11,939 bases of DNA from Acanthamoeba lenticulata (lineage: Eukaryota; Discosea; Longamoebia; Acanthamoebidae), in the NCBI GenBank assembly GCA_002179805.1, contig NAVB01002906.1, positions 1 to 11,939 on the forward strand. Reading direction: 5' to 3'. Shown in pieces: positions 7,352 through 11,939 of the stretch (position 1 is its first letter; each line of letters begins with the position of its first letter). Both the position numbers and the translations under genes were made by a program. Under the pieces are notes generated by a model. That model did no database searches. It worked only from the letters and a program-made list of their open reading frames with translations, and was not told where the DNA came from.

Positions 7352-10300
7352 TCACAAGGATCGTCGTCCGGGGCGCCTGCCTTGTTGCTGATGTTGTTGT
7401 TGTTTGTCGGACCCTTCCTCCTGTTGCGTGCGGTGGCCGCTGGCACGGACGCTTGCCGCGGCCGACGCGAGGGCCTCCTTGCGCTTTTGCACGCCGAGCT
7501 CGCCCAGGAGCCCCAACGCGCGCTTGCCCAGCTCGTACTCGCGTCCCGGCCGGTAGACCTCTTCTACGAAGCCTCCGGCCTCGGCCTTTGCCACGTCGCC
7601 GCTTCTGTCGCTCCACATCCACACCTCCCGCAGCCGACGGTCGGCAAACACAGGCGCCTGGTCCTTGAAGTGCAGCGATCTGCAGAGGTCGGGGCCGATG
7701 AGTCATTGATTGGGCAAGACGCTCTCCAAGGAACGAGCGGGCAAAGGCGTACTTGGCATAGTTGTTGTTGCCAAAGGGGTGGACGGCTTGCGCATGGACC
7801 TGGCCTTGTGCGTCCCAGCGCACGACCTGGAGGAATCCGTCTCCGGCATCGGCGAGGACGCGGCCCTTCTTCAGGTCGACCGTCCCATGAACTGAATCCC
7901 TCACCCACGCCAAAGAATGATGATGAGACATTGACGACCGAAGGCTGGGCGGCGAGAGGAGTCATACCGGTGCGAAGGACATCAGGCCCGCCGGACAGGT
8001 CCCACTCGGCGCGGCCCCGCACGAGCCGCAGCTGGCGGCCCCACTCCGGGTCGATCCGCCCCGTGGCCCGCTTGAGGTCACGCGCTGTAAGCTCGAGGTC
8101 GTGGAGGAGACGCTCCTCGTCGAGGCCCAGCTCGTTGAGCGATGGCCAGCCGTCACCGGCGACGTCGCTCAGCTGCTGGTGGTGAAGGTCGCTGCAGCGC
8201 TCGTAGAAGCGGTCCGACATGGGGCCTTCGATGTAGGCTCGGAAGGAAAAGTGGGCCAACGGAGCGGCGATGGCGTGGGCGCTCATGGTCAGGTCCCATG
8301 CGCGGAGCAGGCCAATGGCCCGCACCAGCAGAGGCCGCTCGCGCTTCAGCCGATCCTTACCGCCGTCGACGCTGGCGAGGCGGTCATAGGCCTCGAGTGA
8401 TCGGTTGACCAGATAGGCCATGAACGAGCCCTGTGCGTGCGTCTCGTCAAACTTGACCCGCAAGACATCGTCGAGGCTCATCGCCAGCTTCTTCGCACTG
8501 TCGCCGTCGCCGACATTGATGTCGACGCTGACGTCGCCCTCAGGAGAAAGAGCGGCGGCCAACAGCTCGAGCGCGCGAAGGGCGCGGTTGGTCATTCGCC
8601 GCTCGATGAACGGAGCTGTCGCGGCGTGCTCGGCCGGCGTCGGGTTGTCGCCGGCGGCGAGGGCCTGGCCGGCAGTCGCCCTGAACGGCGACGAGTTGCA
8701 GTTCACAACGAATCCCGTCGAGGGGTTGAACGTGCGTGGCAGCTCTGTCCAGGGCACGTAGTGATGCGCCCACACCGTGTCTGACGTGTTTCCTGTTCCG
8801 CCAGCCACCACGTTGTTAAGAAGGCGGCTGATGTGGCCCATCCGTGGCGTCGGTGTACCGGGCACAGGCCTGGACCAGTCGTAGGCGGCAGCCGAACGGT
8901 CGCTCGGCAGCAGTGCGTTGTAGCCGTAAAACACGTTGCCTGCTCGCGTACGGTCCAGTATGAGAAGGCAACGGGCCTGCAGCCAGCTCGCGAGAGAGAG
9001 AAAGGGCACGGACCGTGCTTGTCGGCATACACGGCGTTTAAGAGCGGCATGGCCTGGCGAGACATGGCCGCCGACCAGGCGTCAAAGGTGGTGGCTTGGG
9101 ACATCTCCAGATACTGCTCCAGCTGGTCGATCCGCTCACTGCCACTGTACCGGACCGCATACGTTCCCTGCCACGACAACCCATCACGGTGACGACCTCG
9201 ATCTCGGCCACGGCCACGGCCACGACAACAGTCACGGCCAATGGTCTGGCGGCGTACCATTGGGTTCTGGATAACGGGCGCATCGTGTGACGGCGACCAG
9301 AGCACCTCGCGCTGCACCTCCCAGTTCCATGACCCAAAGACCAGGATCTGAGCCACGGGCGTCACATGAGACACACATAGAAGAAAAAAAGCCTTGGCCT
9401 TGAGGCGAGAAGAGAGGTTAACCAACCGCGATGGGGACGACGCGGCGCTCGAGGGTGTGCCACTCGCCGTCAAACAGGTAGCGCAGGCGGTCATGCTTGT
9501 CCATCGTCAGCTCGTAGACGTCGACCAGGTCGGGCTTGTTGACTGTATGGGCCCATCCCAACTGCACGTCCCAAGGAAGGAAGTTAACGCCGGCCCGGGG
9601 GGACTGCCGCAGGCTGACGGAGAGGAGGCAGGGCCTCGTCGAGACGTACATGGCGGTTGTGGCCGACGAAGGGGATGGGCGAGCCGGGGAAGACGCCTCC
9701 CACAAAGTCCCAACCCTCCTCGCTGTGCAGATGCGCCTCGTACCTGTGTGGGACGCGGGAGGAGCATCAATGAGTCCATGATGGCGGCAAAGACAAAGGT
9801 TGCGAAGAGGAAGACAAAGACGACGCACAGGCTAAAGGGCCCGGCCCAGGGCTGATGCGGGTTGATGACGAGAAAGGTGGAGCCGTCCTGGGTCTTCCGT
9901 CCCGACACTGCGAACGCGTTCGACCCAAACTCCCTCTGCTTGGTGGTTTCCTCGTCTGGGCTCGGCGTCGTCTTGGCGTCCATCGCCTCTGTCGGCTGAC
10001 CCTTTAGCACCGCCGCGGCGTCCTCCTCGTCCTCACCATACGCAGCTGAAGGCTCAGGCGCGAGTGTGCTCTGCGCATAGACCACGCCGTCGATCACAAC
10101 GCCCTGGGACGATGGCACCGACGGATGCTCAGGCGCTGCGCCAAACGCAAAACCACCGACGTCAGCATTGCCGCTGCTGTCGTGCGCCGCTGGCTCGACA
10201 ACGGCAATGGGCGATTGCTGGACGGGCTGCTTTGGCTCCTCAGGGCCGTCGGCAACGACGCCATCCGGAACCGAGGTCTCCTCGGCTGGCAGGACGTCGT

Positions 10301-11175
10301 CCAAGAACAGGCTGACTAAGCGCTGTTGCAGCTGTCGCCACCGCAGCGCGAGCGTGTCGCTCATGTTGCTCGCCCGCGTTTCAAAGCTCATCAGTCGCTG
10401 GGCCTTGGCCGGTCGGGCGCTCGCGCTAATTAGTCCTTTTACGACGGTGTCGAGTCCAGTGAACGACGGGAGCTTGTGGACAAAGCCCGCCACGACATCT
10501 GGGACGCACAACGAGCGCGACACGTCAGCAGTCAAATATGCCAAGTATGCGCTGTGGCGCTACGGCTCGTGCCCCTCCCTGTCGCAGACGTCACCTTGAG
10601 GCGAGATGGGGAAGAACTTGGGGACGAGGAGTCGGTTGGCGTGAAGGTAGGCAAAGTAGTTGAGGCCATCGGCGTAGCCGACCACGATGGCGCGCAGCCG
10701 CGGCGAGAGTTGCTGCTCGTACTCGGCCTCGACCCGCTCGCGTAGCCGGAGGGCGTGCACGAGGTAGTCGTTCACGTACGCCGCCTTGCCTTCGACCGTG
10801 GCAAGCCGGCCCTGCGCGGCGAGCAGCGCTCGCTGGATGGCGGCAAAGTCGTCCTGCGCATGCGCGTAGGCCAACCCAAAGGCCACCTCAGCGTCCGTCT
10901 TGCCGTACACGTGCGGAATGCCCCACGTGTCCCTTGTCATGATGCACAACGAACACAGCTTTAGCACAAGTAGAGCGAGAGATGCACGCAGGGGCAGGGT
11001 GTGCAAGGAGGTCTCACCGGACGATGCGGGCGGTCGGGTAGTCCTCCACAAGAAGGGCCAGGTCGTCGTCGAGCTCTACGAGCGGCGGTAGGCTGGTGTA
11101 AATCACCACTCCCACGAGAAGCACGACTGCGACACCCAGCAAACGCGCCCACCAGCCCAGCAGACCCGCCTGCAT
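7352..11175 (-). CDS. Penicillin/aculeacin/PvdQ-type Ntn-hydrolase acylase, 11 exons, 1003 aa
   Basis: Family enzymes hydrolyse side-chain amides of penicillins, lipopeptides or acyl-homoserine lactones after self-cleavage. Exons (minus): 11175-11018, 10932-10595, 10498-9829, 9743-9650, 9561-9427, 9347-9258, 9167-9014, 8939-8859, 8792-7968, 7891-7753, 7679-7352. All introns are GT-AG, 66-96 nt, and each junction restores a family motif. Residues 4-26 form a signal anchor. The alpha chain begins RDTWGIPHVYG (53-63) and includes GLAYAHAQDD (72-81). The predicted nucleophile is Ser358 (codon 9923-9921) in FG|SNAF. Counting it as beta-1, His380 is beta-23 and Val427 is beta-70, as in PvdQ. GHNRHLGWAHTVN (416-428), NCNSSPF (604-610) and the C-terminal HFKDQAPVF also fit. 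Oddities: an acidic linker of about 130 residues before Ser358, HDAPV where HGPV is usual, and a basic, Gln-rich tail. Exons 5-6 use a weak GTTGGT donor. The family is secure; the substrate is unknown. Confidence 0.93.
9205..9224. repeat. CGGCCA hexamer repeat inside acylase intron 6
   Basis: Three tandem cggcca units followed by a partial fourth lie inside the intron at 9257-9168. The intron reads without a stop in the exon frame, so the repeat would look like an Arg/Gly-rich insert if the intron were overlooked. Removing it restores the family pattern around the GTYAVRYSG block of exon 7. Confidence 0.7.
9921..9923 (-). other. Predicted catalytic Ser codon and autocleavage site of the acylase
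   Basis: TCG on the minus strand encodes Ser358, preceded by Gly and followed by Asn-Ala-Phe. In this family the enzyme cuts itself before this residue, whose free amino group then acts as the base. The distance of 22 residues to His380 and 69 to Val427 matches the spacing of the PvdQ active site, which supports the call. Confidence 0.85.
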
Positions 11176-11358
11176 CGCGAGATTACGAGTGAATGAAAAT
11201 CACAAAATGAGATTGCTTGGCGATTATTTACACTTGAACAAACATGTGTTGGATGCGGTGGTAAACCATTTGCTTGTGGCCTGGACAATGATGCAGTTAA
11301 TAAATAAATAAATAAATACAATATAAATACAATAACTGTTTTGGAGCCTTTTCTTTTT
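11176..11358 (-). promoter_or_regulatory. AT-rich spacer, presumed acylase promoter and 5' leader
   Basis: This spacer separates the acidic-protein gene from the acylase gene. It contains four tandem taaa units near 11301-11316, AT-rich TATA-like stretches around 11311-11335, and a minus-strand TAAATAA near 11223-11230, about 50 bases before the acylase ATG. An in-frame TGA lies upstream of the ATG at 11173-11175, so that ATG is the first in-frame Met. Which AT-rich element acts as TATA box cannot be decided from sequence. Confidence 0.35.
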
Positions 11359-11364
11359 TTTATT
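11359..11364 (-). terminator. AATAAA poly(A) signal of the acidic-protein gene
   Basis: Minus-strand AATAAA lies about 60 bases downstream of the stop codon at 11424 and is followed by an A-rich run. Position and sequence fit a canonical eukaryotic cleavage and polyadenylation signal. Confidence 0.55.
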
Positions 11365-11423
11365 CAGCCCTTTTCTTGGCTCCGTGAAAGAATGCAAAAA
11401 GATATTTCTCCCTTGAGGCAGAT

Positions 11424-11939
11424 TCACGCTTCCTCAAAGGAGAGCGGGAGGCCATTCGTCGACTCGCCAGACTCGAGCCCGCAGTCGTCGACGCCGTCGC
11501 TCAGCGCACGCGGCAACTGCTGGTGGTAGTGCTGTTGTTGTGCGTGGCGGCCATGTCGCACGACGGGAACGGTGTGGAAGCGCTCAACATCGAGGAAGCT
11601 GGACGACCGGTGGTTGCCACTGCGCGTGCGCTTGAGGAATGAAGTCAGCTCAGCTTCCAGCTGCTCCTCTTCGTCGTCATCGTCATCGTCATCGTCGTCG
11701 TCGTCTTCTTCTTCTTCTTCAACATCAGAGTCGAGATACAGCTCGGCGTCGTCGTTCATGAACGGCTCGTCGTCGGCATCATCCTCACTGCCACAACTCA
11801 TGGCACCGCGCTCCTGGCCGAAAGAGCGGACGCGCTCGAGCCGGTACGCGCGCCGGGCGGCCATCAGGTCGCCCGCGGTCTGGATGCGCCACTCGCCCGT
11901 GCCAGTCCGCGGCATCTGCCTGCTGCTGCTGATGCGGCG
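11424..11939 (-). CDS. 3' end of a gene for an acidic low-complexity protein (partial)
   Basis: The frame is open from the right edge to a stop at 11424-11426. A Met codon at 11913-11915 could be the start, but eight further codons upstream are also open, so this is probably the last exon of a longer gene. From that Met the protein has 163 residues. Residues 1-40 are basic and Arg-rich. Residues 43-90 are strongly acidic, with an unbroken Glu/Asp run at about 66-87. A Lys-Arg-Thr-Arg-Ser stretch near residue 95 and a His/Gln-rich patch near 122-133 follow, and the tail is again acidic. I recognise no domain. Basic-acidic alternation of this kind is common in nuclear and nucleolar proteins, but that is only suggestive. 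A poly(A) signal lies 60 bases after the stop. Confidence 0.6.
   Translation of the reverse strand, partial: RRISSSRQMPRTGTGEWRIQTAGDLMAARRAYRLERVRSFGQERGAMSCGSEDDADDEPFMNDDAELYLDSDVEEEEEDDDDDDDDDDDEEEQLEAELTSFLKRTRSGNHRSSSFLDVERFHTVPVVRHGRHAQQQHYHQQLPRALSDGVDDCGLESGESTNGLPLSFEEA
11671..11720 (-). repeat. GAC/GAT/GAA trinucleotide tract coding for Asp/Glu
   Basis: On the plus strand this is a run of cgt, cat and ctt-type triplets. On the minus strand it is read in frame as Asp and Glu codons, giving the acidic run of the partial protein. Such a tract can vary in length without shifting the frame. Confidence 0.75.

Noticed and set aside
7382..8400. Long plus-strand open frames opposite the acylase
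   Set aside because: They are Arg/Pro/Gly-rich, resemble no family, and lie antisense to acylase exons whose minus-strand reading matches conserved motifs. High GC content gives such shadows.
9168..9257. Arg/Gly repeat segment as part of the acylase protein
   Set aside because: It is flanked by GTACGC and GGCAG, and removing it joins PVIQNPM to GTYAVRYSG as in the family.
11297..11320. taaa tandem units as an origin or mobile-element end
   Set aside because: A simple AT microsatellite in an intergenic spacer, without terminal repeats or target duplication.

Overview
The window looks like nuclear DNA of a compact, GC-rich unicellular eukaryote. Short GT-AG introns (mostly 50-100 nt) interrupt most genes, intergenic gaps are only a few hundred bases or less, AT-rich islands sit between genes, and microsatellites lie in introns. 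Gene density, intron style and a multi-exon penicillin-acylase-type gene resemble amoebozoans such as Acanthamoeba. That assignment is inference from gene style and could be wrong. Every gene I can support lies on the minus strand. I see no bacterial operon, CRISPR array, tRNA, rRNA or transposon.

Layout in minus-strand reading order (right to left). (1) 11939-11424: 3' end of a gene for an acidic low-complexity protein, followed by a poly(A) signal and an AT-rich spacer. (2) 11175-7352: a complete 11-exon gene for a 1003-aa N-terminal nucleophile acylase of the penicillin/aculeacin/PvdQ family. All ten introns can be placed with consistent phase, and the catalytic Ser, His and Val line up with the family numbering. 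(3) 7351-6866: 486 bases without a gene, holding the acylase 3' region and the promoter of the next gene (CCAAT motifs, a TATTTAA box, a 31-bp tandem repeat). (4) 6865-6068: an intronless 265-aa orphan with a perfect N-myristoylation start. (5) 5804-2443: a complete 10-exon gene (about 894 aa) for a helical HEAT/ARM-like repeat protein, here called gene A. (6) 2285 to beyond base 1: a tandem paralogue, gene B, with the same exon-intron structure. It runs off the left edge with an open frame.

Genes A and B were reconstructed by comparing them with each other. Seven introns occupy the same positions in the same phases (1,0,0,1,2,0,1), which resolves most splice choices that one sequence alone would leave open and shows an old tandem duplication with both copies still coding. 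The genes do not form an obvious pathway. The acylase, with a membrane anchor or signal at its N terminus, would act in the secretory/phagosomal route or outside the cell on N-acylated amides. The myristoylated orphan would sit on the cytosolic face of membranes. The two HEAT-like proteins are probably scaffolds or adaptors of unknown role. The most unusual points are the long acidic linker in the acylase, the orphan protein, the duplicated HEAT pair with in-frame stop-free introns, and a 25-bp exact copy of a gene B splice junction next to the acylase stop codon.
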